Assembly: GCF_020386975.1 (NCBI RefSeq)
Contig: NZ_JABFNK010000005.1
Coordinates: 1 to 64,000, forward strand
Source of the DNA: Thermococcus bergensis
GTDB taxonomy: Archaea > Methanobacteriota_B > Thermococci > Thermococcales > Thermococcaceae
Direction: 5' to 3'
DNA: 64,000 nt
In this document: positions 43,384 to 55,391 of the stretch, in pieces
How the letters are laid out: every line of letters starts with the position of its first letter
Numbering within the stretch: the stretch's first letter is position 1
Translations under genes and position numbers: made by a program
Notes under the pieces: generated by a model
What the model saw: only the letters and a program-made list of their open reading frames with translations
Database searches by the model: none
What the model was told of the DNA's origin: nothing

Positions 43384-43962
43384 ATGGGATTATTTCCTTT
43401 CGGGTCAAAAAAGAATAAGATCATAAAGATGATCTCTGATGGGGATTTTGAGAGAATTCTCCGCTCTGCAGCGAGAGACCCCAAATATGTAGATGCTGTA
43501 ATAGAGCTCCTCAAAGAGGGGAACCCGGGGATAAGGGGAGATGCCCTTCTGATCATTGGGGAGCTAACCATCAGACACAGAGACCTCATGATGCCCTATA
43601 TTGAGAGCGGCCTCCCCGTAACTGTGCTTTCTCTCATAAACGACCCTGACCCGTATGTAAAAGAAAACGCCATGCAGAGCTTTGAAGCTATGCTGAAGTA
43701 CTTCCCGTGGGTTGGGGAAAAGTTCAAGAACGAGATGGCCTCCCTGTTGATTGAAATTCTCCGGACGGGGGATAAGAACCGGAAAGCCTTTGCGATTATA
43801 ATGCTTGGAAGGCTTAACGTGAAAGAGGCCCTTCCGGTAATAGAGGAGTTCAAGGACGTCGACGATACTGTAATCCTGCCTCTGGAGGGCATTAAATGGG
43901 TTTCCCTTGGGGAGATAGCCGAGAAAGTTATAAAAGAACTTGGAGGTAAGGTGAATGATTAA
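43384..43962 (+). CDS. HEAT-like repeat protein
   Basis: A 192-residue all-helical protein with repeated helix pairs (AVIELLKEGNPGIRGDALLI, VLSLINDPDPYVKENAMQSF, AFAIIMLGRLNVKEALPVIE) typical of HEAT repeats used for protein contacts. The ATG lies 14 bases after the tnpB stop, so the IS607 insertion may have taken part of its promoter. It overlaps the following BofA-like gene by 8 bases, indicating a functional pair. Confidence 0.75.
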   Translation: MGLFPFGSKKNKIIKMISDGDFERILRSAARDPKYVDAVIELLKEGNPGIRGDALLIIGELTIRHRDLMMPYIESGLPVTVLSLINDPDPYVKENAMQSFEAMLKYFPWVGEKFKNEMASLLIEILRTGDKNRKAFAIIMLGRLNVKEALPVIEEFKDVDDTVILPLEGIKWVSLGEIAEKVIKELGGKVND

Positions 43963-44191
43963 TTTCATAGTATTCATGATACTTCTAATAATTGCAGCGG
44001 TTATAGTGGTCAAGCTGACCTTTGCGGTGCTCAGGTGGATGGCGGTAAACGCTATAATAGGGCTAATCTTGGTGGGGATTCTAAACTACCTCGGGGTTAC
44101 CCACATAGAGCTCGACCTCATAAACTTCCTCATAATAGCTGTTGGCGGAATTTTGGGAGTTTTTCTTTTGATTTTTCTGTCCTTCCTTTAG
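43955..44191 (+). CDS. BofA-like small membrane protein
   Basis: A 78-residue protein almost wholly hydrophobic, with two or three membrane segments (INFIVFMILLIIAAVIVVKL, NAIIGLILVGILNYLGV, NFLIIAVGGILGVFLLIFLS). The pattern resembles the BofA family, which in bacteria regulates an intramembrane site-2 protease during sporulation. Archaea do not sporulate, so the role must differ. An S2P protease gene is 6.4 kb upstream in this window. Confidence 0.7.
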   Translation: MINFIVFMILLIIAAVIVVKLTFAVLRWMAVNAIIGLILVGILNYLGVTHIELDLINFLIIAVGGILGVFLLIFLSFL

Positions 44192-44268
44192 CCTTTTCCA
44201 AACCTTTATAAAGTCGAATTTTTAAAGGTGGTTGGGAGAGAGAAAATAAGTTGTTAGAGGTGATGTTC

Positions 44269-45516
44269 ATGTCTCACAAATCTGCTGAAATGTACGAGCT
44301 TAAAAAGAAGGTTGAAGAGCTGAAAAAGATTCGAGGTCGAGGGACTGAGCTTGTCTCACTCTACATCCCTGCGGGCTATGACATAAACAAGGTTATGCAG
44401 CAGCTTAGGGAAGAGTACGGTACAGCCCAGAACATTAAGTCAAAAACAACCCGAAAGAACGTCCTTGGTGCATTGGAGAGGGCAATGCAGCACCTCAAGC
44501 TTTACAAGCAAACACCAGAGAATGGCCTGGCCTTATTTGTGGGAAACGTCAGCGAACAGGAAGGTGTTACAGACATACAGCTTTTTGCCATAATCCCACC
44601 TGAACCGCTTAACGTCAGGCTCTATCGATGTGACCAAACTTTTGTAACCGAGCCCCTCGAAGAGATGCTTCGAGTAAAAGACGCCTATGGTTTAATAACG
44701 GTCGAAAAGAACGAAGCAACGATAGGGGTTCTCAGGGGTAAGAAGATAGAGGTCATTGATGAGCTTACATCCAACGTCCCCGGAAAGACAAGGGCTGGTG
44801 GTCAGTCGGCTAGGCGTTACGAGAGAATTAGAGAGCAAGAGACCCATGAGTTCATGAAGAGAATTGGGCAGCATGCCAACGAGGCATTTCTGCCCCTCCT
44901 TGAAAAGGGTGAGCTGAAGGGAATTATTATAGGTGGTCCCGGGCCTACAAAGGAGGAATTCGTTGAAGGCGATTACCTCCACCACGAGCTCAAGAAGAAG
45001 ATCATAGGAGTAGTGGACATAAGCTATCACGGCGAATACGGATTGAGAGAGCTCGTTGAAAAGGCAAGCGACATACTGAAGGAGCACGAGGCAATTAGAG
45101 AGAGAAAGCTCGTGCAGGAGTTCTTCAGACACTTGGTCAAAGATACGGGCTTGATAACATATGGAGAAAAGGAAGTGAGAAAAGCCCTTGAGCTTGGGGC
45201 GGTCGATACTCTTCTGATAAGCGAGGGCTACGATAGAGTTCGCGTTAGGGCTAAGTGCAACCACTGCGGCTGGGAAGAGCTTAAAACCATGGCCGAAAGC
45301 GAGTACGAGGTTTACAGGAAAAACCTCAGAACCTGTCCAAAGTGCGGAAGCCAGAACATAAGCTTTGAGAAGTGGGATGTTGCAGAGGAGTTAATAAAAA
45401 TGGCAGAGGAGAGCGGGGCTGAAGTTGAAGTGATTTCCCTCGACACCGAGGAAGGTCAGCAGTTCTACAGGGCATTTGGAGGGCTTGGAGCAATTTTAAG
45501 GTACAAGCTCCAGTGA
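44269..45516 (+). CDS. prf1: Peptide chain release factor aRF1
   Basis: Recognises all three stop codons and releases the finished protein. At 415 residues it has the NIKS motif (55-58) of the decoding domain, the catalytic GGQ (177-179, [13 protein letters not shown]), and a C-terminal domain with a zinc ribbon ([15 protein letters not shown]). ATG 44269 follows GAGGTGATG. The end overlaps the convergent DapA-family gene by 21 bases. Confidence 0.95.
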   Translation: MSHKSAEMYELKKKVEELKKIRGRGTELVSLYIPAGYDINKVMQQLREEYGTAQNIKSKTTRKNVLGALERAMQHLKLYKQTPENGLALFVGNVSEQEGVTDIQLFAIIPPEPLNVRLYRCDQTFVTEPLEEMLRVKDAYGLITVEKNEATIGVLRGKKIEVIDELTSNVPGKTRAGGQSARRYERIREQETHEFMKRIGQHANEAFLPLLEKGELKGIIIGGPGPTKEEFVEGDYLHHELKKKIIGVVDISYHGEYGLRELVEKASDILKEHEAIRERKLVQEFFRHLVKDTGLITYGEKEVRKALELGAVDTLLISEGYDRVRVRAKCNHCGWEELKTMAESEYEVYRKNLRTCPKCGSQNISFEKWDVAEELIKMAEESGAEVEVISLDTEEGQQFYRAFGGLGAILRYKLQ

Positions 45517-46383
45517 GGACAGGAGTTCTTTTATCTTTTCTCTAACATCTTCTCCGTCCATCGTGTAGGGTGGTCTTAGGATGGGCTTTATTGAGAAACC
45601 TCTTATGCCCATGGCTATCTTTATCGCAGAGCCGAAGGAAGATGCAAGGTCGTAAACCTTTGAGAGTTTGGCAAGCTTTCTGGCATACTCCATAGCCTTT
45701 TCGAAGTTTTTCTCTTCAAAAGCCCTGTATAGGGCAATATGAAGCTCTGGGGCAAAGTTTGCGCAGGCCATTATTCCTCCATCCCCTCCAAGGAGGAGCG
45801 TGTTGAGGAAGTGCTGGTCTAAGCCCGTGAAAACCTTAAAGTCCTTTCTTTCGCCTTTGACCTCAAATATAACGTCTCTAACATGGTTTACGCTGTCTAT
45901 GGTTTCCTTTATTCCAGATATGTTTGAATATTCCAAAGCCAGCTTTTTTATGAGCGGGGCGCTTAGGGGGTTTGCACAGCTCGGGATGTTGTAGATGATT
46001 ATCGGAATGTCCGTTTTCTCCGCTATCATGGAGTAGTGGTTGAAAAGGGCTTCCTCACTCAGGGGGCAGTAGTACGGAGGTGCTATGACTGCATAATCTG
46101 CTCCAATGTCCTGAGCATGTTTGGTTAGCTCAAGAACCTCAAATGTGTTCGTTGAAGCCGTTCCCACCAGATAGAACGTAGAGGTAACCATCTCTCGGCC
46201 CTTCTCCGCAAGAAGCTTCTTTTCCTCAAAGCTGAGGCTCGTGAATTCGCCGGTTGTTGCGTTGATAAAAATTCCGTTGACTCCGGCTCTTTGGAGATAG
46301 TTTATGTGCTCTTCCAGTGCTTGGAGGTCTATAGAATAGTCTTCGTTGAAGGGGGTTACGAGGGGGACTATTACTCCTCTCAT
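45496..46383 (-). CDS. Dihydrodipicolinate synthase/NAL-family aldolase
   Basis: A 295-residue TIM-barrel lyase. The Schiff-base Lys is in [11 protein letters not shown], the catalytic Tyr in [10 protein letters not shown], and the substrate carboxylate loop is [11 protein letters not shown] (TTGE). Such enzymes condense or cleave pyruvate with an aldehyde. Without lysine-pathway neighbours it could be a 2-keto-3-deoxy-sugar acid aldolase. Single gene, convergent with aRF1. Confidence 0.87.
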   Translation of the reverse strand: MRGVIVPLVTPFNEDYSIDLQALEEHINYLQRAGVNGIFINATTGEFTSLSFEEKKLLAEKGREMVTSTFYLVGTASTNTFEVLELTKHAQDIGADYAVIAPPYYCPLSEEALFNHYSMIAEKTDIPIIIYNIPSCANPLSAPLIKKLALEYSNISGIKETIDSVNHVRDVIFEVKGERKDFKVFTGLDQHFLNTLLLGGDGGIMACANFAPELHIALYRAFEEKNFEKAMEYARKLAKLSKVYDLASSFGSAIKIAMGIRGFSIKPILRPPYTMDGEDVREKIKELLSSLELVP

Positions 46384-46447
46384 TAAATCACCAAGAAAGA
46401 AATAAGCGCTTGGTCTACTTAAGGTTTGTGAAAAAAAGAAAAGGGCC

Positions 46448-48415
<1,968 letters not shown>

Positions 48416-48452
48416 TTAAAAACTACCCGCTTTAAATTTGTTTGTGGTGGGC

Positions 48453-48740
48453 ATGAAAAGGATAGGCGAACACAAAGCCAAAAAGGGCCTTATAAGGTTT
48501 GAGATTGAAGAAGAAAATGGCATTGCAAAGGATGTAAAGATTACCGGGGACTTTTTCATCTATCCTGAAGAAGCAGTCAGCGAACTTGAGAGCACTTTAA
48601 AAGGGAAAAATCTTGAGGAGCTTGAGAGAGAGATAGAGGACTTCTTCGCAGTGAGGCTGGACATTGAGATGCCTTATATAAACGTTGAGGACTTTAAAAT
48701 TGCCCTCAAAAATGCCCTGCGTGGTGAAAATGAGAACTAA
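48453..48740 (+). CDS. Lipoate-protein ligase accessory (C-terminal) domain protein
   Basis: A 95-residue protein with the layout of the LplA C-terminal domain (GLIRFEIEEENGIAKDVKIT, GDFFIYPEEAVSELESTLKG). In several archaea the ligase is split into two genes and this small subunit is needed for lipoate activation. The large subunit is not in this window. ATG 48453 follows GTGGTGGGC. It overlaps the SpoIIM-like gene by 11 bases. Confidence 0.75.
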   Translation: MKRIGEHKAKKGLIRFEIEEENGIAKDVKITGDFFIYPEEAVSELESTLKGKNLEELEREIEDFFAVRLDIEMPYINVEDFKIALKNALRGENEN

Positions 48741-49287
48741 AGTTTTCTATGCCTTTCTTGGGGTTTTTCTTGCGGGGGTTCTTTTTGGTGTAATGTTTTC
48801 TGTGTTAAGCCCTGGTTCTGCGGAGGCTCTGTTCTCAAACCTTAGGCAGTTTTTTGGAGGAACCATAGGAGAAAATACAGACAGATTCAGCCTTTTTACA
48901 TTTATTTTCCTTAACAACTCAAGGGTTGCCGTGATATGTGCTCTCGGTGGGGTTCTTTTTGGCGTAGTCCCAGCGGGAATACTGTTCTTTAACGGCTTTA
49001 TAGTGGGACTAGTTGTCCGGTACTTAAACGCGCAGGGAGAAAGCTTGGCGAGAATCCTTCTTGCTATTGTCCCCCATGGAGTAATAGAAATCCCGGCTTT
49101 TGCAGTTGCAGGAATGGGCGGAATAGATTGGTATCTAGAGATAATCGGCGGAGAGGGGACTATTGGAGAGCGATTTTTTAGGGGATTCAAGAAGTCTATG
49201 AGAATGCTCGCATTGGCAATTGTGATGCTCTTGGTGGCAGCTTTTGTTGAGGCATACATTACTCCAGTCGTTGCCTCAAGTGTTTAA
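48730..49287 (+). CDS. SpoIIM-like (stage II sporulation M family) membrane protein
   Basis: 185 residues with four to five membrane segments. Typical SpoIIM-family features are an N-terminal segment (FYAFLGVFLAGVLFGVMF), the FIFLNNSRVAVICALGGVLFG region, then LLAIVPHGVIEIPAFAVAG, whose PHG-E-P motif is conserved. Archaeal members are common, of unknown function. ATG 48730 follows GTGGTGAAA. Confidence 0.85.
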   Translation: MRTKVFYAFLGVFLAGVLFGVMFSVLSPGSAEALFSNLRQFFGGTIGENTDRFSLFTFIFLNNSRVAVICALGGVLFGVVPAGILFFNGFIVGLVVRYLNAQGESLARILLAIVPHGVIEIPAFAVAGMGGIDWYLEIIGGEGTIGERFFRGFKKSMRMLALAIVMLLVAAFVEAYITPVVASSV

Positions 49288-49319
49288 AAAAGAAAAACAG
49301 CTTGAAATAGCATTGGCTT

Positions 49320-50405
49320 TCATTTTTTGTCCACACTTTCTGCGGCAATTTCCTGAACAGGGAAGGTACCGTATTCCTCATAAAGTTCAATTTCCTTCAG
49401 GAAGATATCTATCGGGTTCTCCATGGAGCCAATGATGCTTCGTATATGCTTTCTAAAGGTTCCGTTCTTTCTCATGAGTTCCCAGGCTTTTTCAGAAACT
49501 TCGAGTGGGTCCGTGGAGTGGAACTTAATACCAAGGCCTATAAGCCATTTCGTGACGGCTAAGAGCTTACCCGGGTAAGTTGAAATGGTTGGAGTTCCTA
49601 GAGCTAGGGCCTCCCTGTTCATTGTCCCTCCAGCGCCTATCATTAGCTTTGCATAGTAGAGGAGAGACAAGCTGTCCGTAACGTGTTCCGGGATTATGAC
49701 GTTTTCAAAGTGCTCGAAGCGCTTCTTTTGACTTTCTGTTCTTGGGAATAACACTATTGGGATGTCTGGAAGTAAGGGAATTATGTTTTCAAGAACACTC
49801 TTCTCAGCATCCCCGTTGAAGTAGTTGGCCTTTATGGGCTCCGTCCGCATTACAATGTAGCTGTGTGAATGTAACCCCAGCTCCTTTAGGGGCTTTTTGC
49901 TGGGTATGAATCCGTAAAGATGGGCCAGCTCCGAGAAGCCGTTTATAGGCCTCATTCCGTTGGGATCGGCACCGCACTTGAGAAGTTCATATGCGTCTAT
50001 CGCCTTTGGGAATAAAAGCCGCTTTGTATAGGGGAGAATAAGCTTGTTTTGACCAATGGCCGTTTCGTTGTCCACGAAGCCTATAGATGGTATCTGAAGG
50101 CCAAAGGCGACACGTGGAGCCTCTGCGGAGTGCTTGTAAAGTGCCATATCAGGCTTCTCCTCAATTATGAGTCTGCTGAGCAGGTACATTCTCTCGGAGC
50201 TTGCGAGAAGCTTTCCCTCAAGTGTTGCTCCTCCGTGCTTTCCCACAACGTAATAATCTACTCCCAACATATCCAAAATTCCAGTTAGGCCATCAAATTC
50301 TCTAGTAGTGACCAACACTTCGTGTCCCCTTTTTTCGAGCTCCCTGATTATACCTTTGAAAAAGTGAGCGTGAGGTGCATTGGTAATATCCACCCATATC
50401 TTCAC
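49320..50405 (-). CDS. DUF354 glycosyltransferase-like protein
   Basis: A 361-residue protein with the fold of GT-B glycosyltransferases: N-terminal KIWVDITNAPHAHFFKGIIR, central DIPIVLFPRT, and a late nucleotide-binding part (LLYYAKLMIGAGGTMNREAL, ALGTPTISTYPG). DUF354 proteins resemble UDP-GlcNAc 2-epimerases and often lie in polysaccharide gene clusters. I place the start at GTG 50405 after GGTGAAATCC; the ATG twelve codons upstream lacks a site. It is divergent to the UDP-ManNAc synthesis genes. Confidence 0.82.
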   Translation of the reverse strand: MKIWVDITNAPHAHFFKGIIRELEKRGHEVLVTTREFDGLTGILDMLGVDYYVVGKHGGATLEGKLLASSERMYLLSRLIIEEKPDMALYKHSAEAPRVAFGLQIPSIGFVDNETAIGQNKLILPYTKRLLFPKAIDAYELLKCGADPNGMRPINGFSELAHLYGFIPSKKPLKELGLHSHSYIVMRTEPIKANYFNGDAEKSVLENIIPLLPDIPIVLFPRTESQKKRFEHFENVIIPEHVTDSLSLLYYAKLMIGAGGTMNREALALGTPTISTYPGKLLAVTKWLIGLGIKFHSTDPLEVSEKAWELMRKNGTFRKHIRSIIGSMENPIDIFLKEIELYEEYGTFPVQEIAAESVDKK

Positions 50406-50703
50406 GGATTTCACCCATTGTGTATGAACAGCTTTGTCCATTAAAAGGGTTTCTGTAAAACGGTTTTCTGACCTTTATTCTTCGGGTTATTTAGATGTCC
50501 TTTGTTTTGTTAATCGTTTATTACCATTTCTGTCCATGAAAAAACCCCTAATATTGGGGTAATTATGTAAAACTGTTAAGCTAATCTTGGTTTGGTAAAA
50601 TTTTTCTGAATATCATGGGAAATCTTCTTGGATTACCACTTGAAATTGTTTCGTAGAAAAACCTTAAATTTTGATCCCCGCTCTTTCTTCTTGGTGAGAA
50701 TAC

Positions 50704-51990
50704 ATGAGAGAAAAGATAATGGACAGGAGTGCAGAAATTGTGGTTATAGGTTTGGGTTATATCGGTCTTCCCACGGCTATTATGTTCGCTAATGCCGGAT
50801 TTAAAGTGATAGGGTATGAAATAAGGGAAGAGGTCGTAAAAAAAGTAAACTCTGGGAATTCTCACATAATTGAACCGGAAATAGAGGAAATGCTAAGGAA
50901 AGCGCTTGAAAACGGAAATTTGAAGGCCACTTCTGATAAAAAAGAAATAAAAGGTAAGGATGTCTACATAATCTGCGTTCAGACCCCCCTAAAGGAGGAT
51001 AAAACTCCCGACTTGAGCTACCTTGAAAGTGCCGTTAGAACCACTGCTGAAGCCATAAAGAGGGGTTCTCTCGTGATTATAGAAAGTACCGTTCCTCCCA
51101 TGACGACTCTAAAGATGGCAGAGCTCATAGAGGAGTTGAGTGGTTTCAAAGCCGGGGAGGATTTCTATATGGTTCATGCCCCCGAAAGGGTCATGCCCGG
51201 CAGAATATTCAAGGAGCTCATCTATAACTCCAGAATAGTTGGTGGCATAAACGAAGAGAGCTCTGAACTTGCTGAGCTTCTCTACAGGACGTTTGTAAGG
51301 GGCCAAATCTTCAAAACAAACTCGACCACAAGTGAGATGGTAAAGCTGATGGAGAACACCTTCAGGGATGTAAACATAGCTTTGGCTAATGAGTTCGCTT
51401 TCCTTGCTCATCAGTATGGGATTAACGTCTTTGAGGCAATAGAGCTCGCCAACACTCACCCGAGGGTCAAAATCCACCTTCCGGGAATTGGGGTTGGGGG
51501 CCATTGTTTGCCAAAAGACCCATATTTGCTCCTCAGTTCTGCAAAAGAAGACTTTGGACTGATAAGGAAAGCAAGAGAAATTAATGAAGACATGCCGCTC
51601 TTTGCAAAAGATCTCCTCATGAGCTCTCTGAAGACCATTAACTTTCCACCGGAGGAAGCTGTAGTGACGGTCTTGGGGCTGTCTTACAAGGGCAATTCCG
51701 ATGACACCAGGAATTCTCCCGCTATCAAGTTCATCGAGGAAATAAAAGATGTCGTTAAGGAAGTAAGAACCTATGACCCCTACGTTAGGGGGACCCACGA
51801 AAGCCTTGAAGCAGCTTTGAAAGGAGCGGATGCTGTTGTTATAGCAACAGACCATTCAGAGTTTAAGAACCTGGACTGGCAATCCATCGGAGGCCTTATG
51901 AGAAATAAAATACTCATAGACGGAAGACATGTCATAAAAGAGCCTCCGAAAGGATTTATATTCAAGGGGATCGGGAGGGGCGAGTATTGA
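50704..51990 (+). CDS. wecC: UDP-N-acetyl-D-mannosamine dehydrogenase
   Basis: Oxidises UDP-ManNAc to UDP-ManNAcA with two NAD+. The N-terminal Rossmann part is VVIGLGYIGLPTAIMFANAG. The central domain includes KLMENTFRDVNIALANEFAF. The catalytic Cys is in GIGVGGHCLPKDPYLL, and the C-terminal domain has VTVLGLSYKGNSDDTRNSPA. The length of 428 residues matches WecC/WbpA-type enzymes. ATG 50704 follows GGTGAGAATAC; a TATA-like CCTTAAATTT is upstream. It overlaps the epimerase gene. Confidence 0.92.
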   Translation: MREKIMDRSAEIVVIGLGYIGLPTAIMFANAGFKVIGYEIREEVVKKVNSGNSHIIEPEIEEMLRKALENGNLKATSDKKEIKGKDVYIICVQTPLKEDKTPDLSYLESAVRTTAEAIKRGSLVIIESTVPPMTTLKMAELIEELSGFKAGEDFYMVHAPERVMPGRIFKELIYNSRIVGGINEESSELAELLYRTFVRGQIFKTNSTTSEMVKLMENTFRDVNIALANEFAFLAHQYGINVFEAIELANTHPRVKIHLPGIGVGGHCLPKDPYLLLSSAKEDFGLIRKAREINEDMPLFAKDLLMSSLKTINFPPEEAVVTVLGLSYKGNSDDTRNSPAIKFIEEIKDVVKEVRTYDPYVRGTHESLEAALKGADAVVIATDHSEFKNLDWQSIGGLMRNKILIDGRHVIKEPPKGFIFKGIGRGEY

Positions 51991-53120
51991 AGCCGGCTTT
52001 CGTCTTTGGCACAAGGCCGGAAATAATAAAGCTTGCACCCGTAATAAGGGCATTCGAAAGGAAGGGCATTGAGCCGCTAATAATCCACACGGGCCAGCAC
52101 TATGACTACGAGATGAGCAAGATTTTTCTGGAGGAGCTGGAGCTGCATAAAATCGACTATCACCTTGAAGTGGGCTCCGGGACTCAGGCTTATCAAACTG
52201 GAATTGCAATGATAAAGATAGAGGAGGTTCTCATGGAAGAGAAGCCAGATGTTACTTTGGTTCAGGGCGATACAAATACTGTTCTAGCGGGGGCTCTGGC
52301 GAGTGTTAAGCTTAGAATTCCCGTTGCACACGTTGAAGCTGGCTTAAGGAGCTTTGATAGAACTATGCCGGAGGAAATAAACAGAATTCTGGCTGACCAT
52401 GCGAGTGAGATTCTCTTTGCTCCGACGGAGGACGCAAAGAAGAACCTTGAGAGAGAGGGCATCGTTGAAGGAGTTTACGTGGTTGGAAACACGATAGTGG
52501 ATGCAGTCCTTCAGAACTCGGAGATAGCCGAAAGGAAAAGCAGAATTTTAGAAACTCTTGGACTAGAACCAAAAGAATACGCCCTTTTGACAGCCCATAG
52601 AGCCGAGAATACCGATAGCGAAGAGAACCTCAAAAAGCTCGTGGAAATAATAGAGTCTTTACCGATACCTGTAGTTTATCCCGTTCATCCAAGGACTGAA
52701 AAAAGGCTGAAGTCCTTTGGCTTATGGGAGAGGCTGGAAGCAAAAGAACACGTAGTCCTCACAAAGCCTCTTGGCTACCTTGACTTTTTAAAGCTGCAGA
52801 AGAATGCTAAGTTCGTTTTAACAGATTCCGGTGGAGTTCAGGAGGAGAGCATAATCCTCAACGTCCCATGCCTAACCCTCCGCTATAATACTGAAAGACC
52901 GGAGACAATAAAAGCCGGAGGAAACGTTCTGGTTGGTCTTGAGAAGGACAGAGTTCTTTGTTATGTCGATAAGCTCCTAAACGATGAAGAATTCTACGGC
53001 AGGATGGCAAGTGCCAAGAATCCATTTGGAGACGGGAAGGCTGGAGAAAGAATTGTCGAGATACTCATGGACCTTTACGAAAGAGGGGAGCTTAGGGTGA
53101 GAAGTTCGAGGTTCATTTAA
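51987..53120 (+). CDS. wecB: UDP-N-acetylglucosamine 2-epimerase (non-hydrolysing)
   Basis: Interconverts UDP-GlcNAc and UDP-ManNAc, supplying wecC. At 377 residues it has FGTRPEIIKLAPVIRAFE, HTGQHYDYEMSKIFLEEL, VQGDTNTVLAGALASVK, HVEAGLRSFDRTMPEEINR, TAHRAENTD and TDSGGVQEESI, the standard non-hydrolysing set. The start codon is TTG, overlapping the wecC stop (TTGA), so translation is coupled. Product would feed cell-surface glycan or protein glycosylation. Confidence 0.93.
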   Translation: MKPAFVFGTRPEIIKLAPVIRAFERKGIEPLIIHTGQHYDYEMSKIFLEELELHKIDYHLEVGSGTQAYQTGIAMIKIEEVLMEEKPDVTLVQGDTNTVLAGALASVKLRIPVAHVEAGLRSFDRTMPEEINRILADHASEILFAPTEDAKKNLEREGIVEGVYVVGNTIVDAVLQNSEIAERKSRILETLGLEPKEYALLTAHRAENTDSEENLKKLVEIIESLPIPVVYPVHPRTEKRLKSFGLWERLEAKEHVVLTKPLGYLDFLKLQKNAKFVLTDSGGVQEESIILNVPCLTLRYNTERPETIKAGGNVLVGLEKDRVLCYVDKLLNDEEFYGRMASAKNPFGDGKAGERIVEILMDLYERGELRVRSSRFI

Positions 53121-53135
53121 AAATAAAAAGAGAAT

Positions 53136-55331
53136 TCAGCTCCTTACAAGCACAAGGACTCCCAGAGCTGGAACTGTTAGCTCTTTTTCATATATTTTGT
53201 CTCCACTTGGGAAGATCTCTTTCCATTTACCTGAAGGAAGGGAGATAGTCGTACTTTTTAGTGCATTGTTTGCAATTACGAGAACTTCGTCCTCATGCCC
53301 TCTGAAAAATGCTATCACTCCTTCTTTTGCAGTGTATAGCTTTATTTTGCTGCTTGTTAATGCCGGAACGCTTTTTCTCAAATCTGCAAGGCTTTTGTAG
53401 TGGTTCAAAACTTCTTCATTTACGGTATCCCATTGTATAGGGTACCTCTGTGAATCGAAGTGCTCCTTATTTCCAAGAAGACCTCGTTCGTCTCCCTGAA
53501 AAGTTACAGGCATTCCCGGAAGTGTATAGAGGAGCGTTGAAAGGAGCTTTAGTCTTTGAATAGCCTCAGGCTTGGGAGTATCGCCTAAGTTTCCGCCGCC
53601 TAAGTCAGTGAGGACTCTTGAGGTATCGTGGGAGCTAACAAGATTGAAACCCATTGCAACGACATTTTCTCCATAGCTTGCGTAGTATCTTCCCAAGAGC
53701 TCAAGGGTTCTCTCTCCGTTCCATTGTCCTTTAGCGTAAGCTAGGAGAATGTCCCTCCCGAGGGCGTAGTTCATAAGGGAGTCAAAAGCATCTCCCTGAA
53801 CCCATTCCGGGGATAGCTGCCAGATTTCCCCAACTATATATGCATCGGGATACTTTTCCTTAACGGCTTTCCTTAACTCGGAAAAGAACTCTTTGCTGTT
53901 TATAAGTTCAGTTGGCGCGTCTATTCTTAAGCCATCAAAGCCAAAATCCAGCCAGTACAGAGCCGCCCCTATTAAGTACTCCTTTACCTCGGGATTTACA
54001 GTGTTGAGCTTTGGAAGACTTCCAATGCCCCACCAGCCGAGATAGGCGTTTCCATCACCGAGATTGAAGGGCCACCTTTTTATGAAATACCAGTTCCAGT
54101 AGGGACTTTCTTTTCCTCTGGAAGCAACATCCAAAAAGGCCCAGTGCCCAATCCCGCTGTGGTTTGGCACAAAGTCGAAAATAACCCGGATTCCTCTTTT
54201 GTGAGCCTCTTCAAGCAGGGTTTTTAAGTCCTCCTCCGTTCCAAATTGAGGGTCGAGTCTGTAATAGTCATAAGTGTCATAACCATGAGCGCTCCCGGCT
54301 AGGAAGATGGGATTTAGATATATTAAAGTCACACCAAGCTCTTGGAGATAATCGAGCTTCTCAATTATTCCCTTGATATCACCACCATAATACTGGTGGC
54401 AGCAATGTAATCCCGTTATCGGGTCGCTCCAGTTGGAGAGAATTGGCTTTTTATCCGTTACTTCATTAAACCAGAGCTCGTCCGTTTGAAGCGCTAGGGG
54501 ATCGTTACTGGAGTCACCATTGTTAAAGCGATCCGGGAAGATTTGATACCCTATTCCTTTACTTACCCATTGAACCTGAGGGAATCTATCCACGCCGTCA
54601 AAGTAAAAGAACGGATTTTTGGATGTGTTGAGGATTAAAAGTTCCCCATCATTCGTCTCAAGTTTGAAATAGTACTTTATTGGAGTTACTTCTTGGAGTT
54701 CCACCCTCCATACTTCCCCGGAACCCCACCATAGCTGGCGCTCCATTTCGTGCTCTCCCTCAGAACTCACCAGAAAAGCTGATTTTATTTGATTGGGTCT
54801 TGTTTTAAACCGGATAACCGTTCTATTATCTGCAATGGATAGATAAGCGGGATTTTCGGGATCGTGTTCTATAGTTAACTCAAGTTCTCCTTCCACTATT
54901 TTTACTGCATTTTTGCCTCCGAAGCCGTCATCAATATAGCTATCGGCTGTTGGATCAACTGTAGACATATCCTTTACCCATTCGCCGTTTATGAAGAACT
55001 TGTATTCATATTGACCTGGCTCCAGGCAAACAGTTTTTTTCCATACCCCATTTTCATTCTCCATTGGCAGTTCTTTCCAGTTATTGAAACTCCCACGCAA
55101 GCTAACAGAAGTGACGTTTTTTCCTTGTGGGTTATACGTGAAAGTTACGGGGACTTTTCCAGTAGGGCAGGTGCCTTTTACTTTTTCGTTGAGGTAAAGC
55201 GTTTTGTAGTTATCTTCTGGAAGGGTTAAAGTCTGTTCGGTACCTTGGCTTTTGATTTGCTGAAGACATCCTGAGGCTATTATTCCTATTATGAAAACTA
55301 ATACAATTCCTACAGAAGTCCACCTTTTCAT
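53136..55331 (-). CDS. Lipoprotein GH13 glycosidase (cyclodextrinase/pullulanase type)
   Basis: A 731-residue surface amylase-family enzyme. The signal peptide ends in a lipobox (IIGIIASGC, Cys near 22). An N-terminal glycogen-binding-like domain follows (VSLRGSFNNWKELPMENENG). A second beta domain precedes the catalytic barrel, with IFDFVPNHSG, DGLRIDAPTEL (nucleophile Asp), VGEIWQLSP (acid Glu) and VSSHDTSRVLT (third Asp). All three catalytic residues are present. It degrades alpha-glucans or cyclodextrins outside the cell. ATG 55331 follows GGTGAT. The Cys-rich CCHQYYGGD loop is odd but seen in relatives. Confidence 0.9.
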   Translation of the reverse strand: MKRWTSVGIVLVFIIGIIASGCLQQIKSQGTEQTLTLPEDNYKTLYLNEKVKGTCPTGKVPVTFTYNPQGKNVTSVSLRGSFNNWKELPMENENGVWKKTVCLEPGQYEYKFFINGEWVKDMSTVDPTADSYIDDGFGGKNAVKIVEGELELTIEHDPENPAYLSIADNRTVIRFKTRPNQIKSAFLVSSEGEHEMERQLWWGSGEVWRVELQEVTPIKYYFKLETNDGELLILNTSKNPFFYFDGVDRFPQVQWVSKGIGYQIFPDRFNNGDSSNDPLALQTDELWFNEVTDKKPILSNWSDPITGLHCCHQYYGGDIKGIIEKLDYLQELGVTLIYLNPIFLAGSAHGYDTYDYYRLDPQFGTEEDLKTLLEEAHKRGIRVIFDFVPNHSGIGHWAFLDVASRGKESPYWNWYFIKRWPFNLGDGNAYLGWWGIGSLPKLNTVNPEVKEYLIGAALYWLDFGFDGLRIDAPTELINSKEFFSELRKAVKEKYPDAYIVGEIWQLSPEWVQGDAFDSLMNYALGRDILLAYAKGQWNGERTLELLGRYYASYGENVVAMGFNLVSSHDTSRVLTDLGGGNLGDTPKPEAIQRLKLLSTLLYTLPGMPVTFQGDERGLLGNKEHFDSQRYPIQWDTVNEEVLNHYKSLADLRKSVPALTSSKIKLYTAKEGVIAFFRGHEDEVLVIANNALKSTTISLPSGKWKEIFPSGDKIYEKELTVPALGVLVLVRS

Positions 55332-55391
55332 TCTATGTATCACCAGTGGTGATTATCTCGCGGATATATTAGGATTTCGCTAAGTGGTGAA

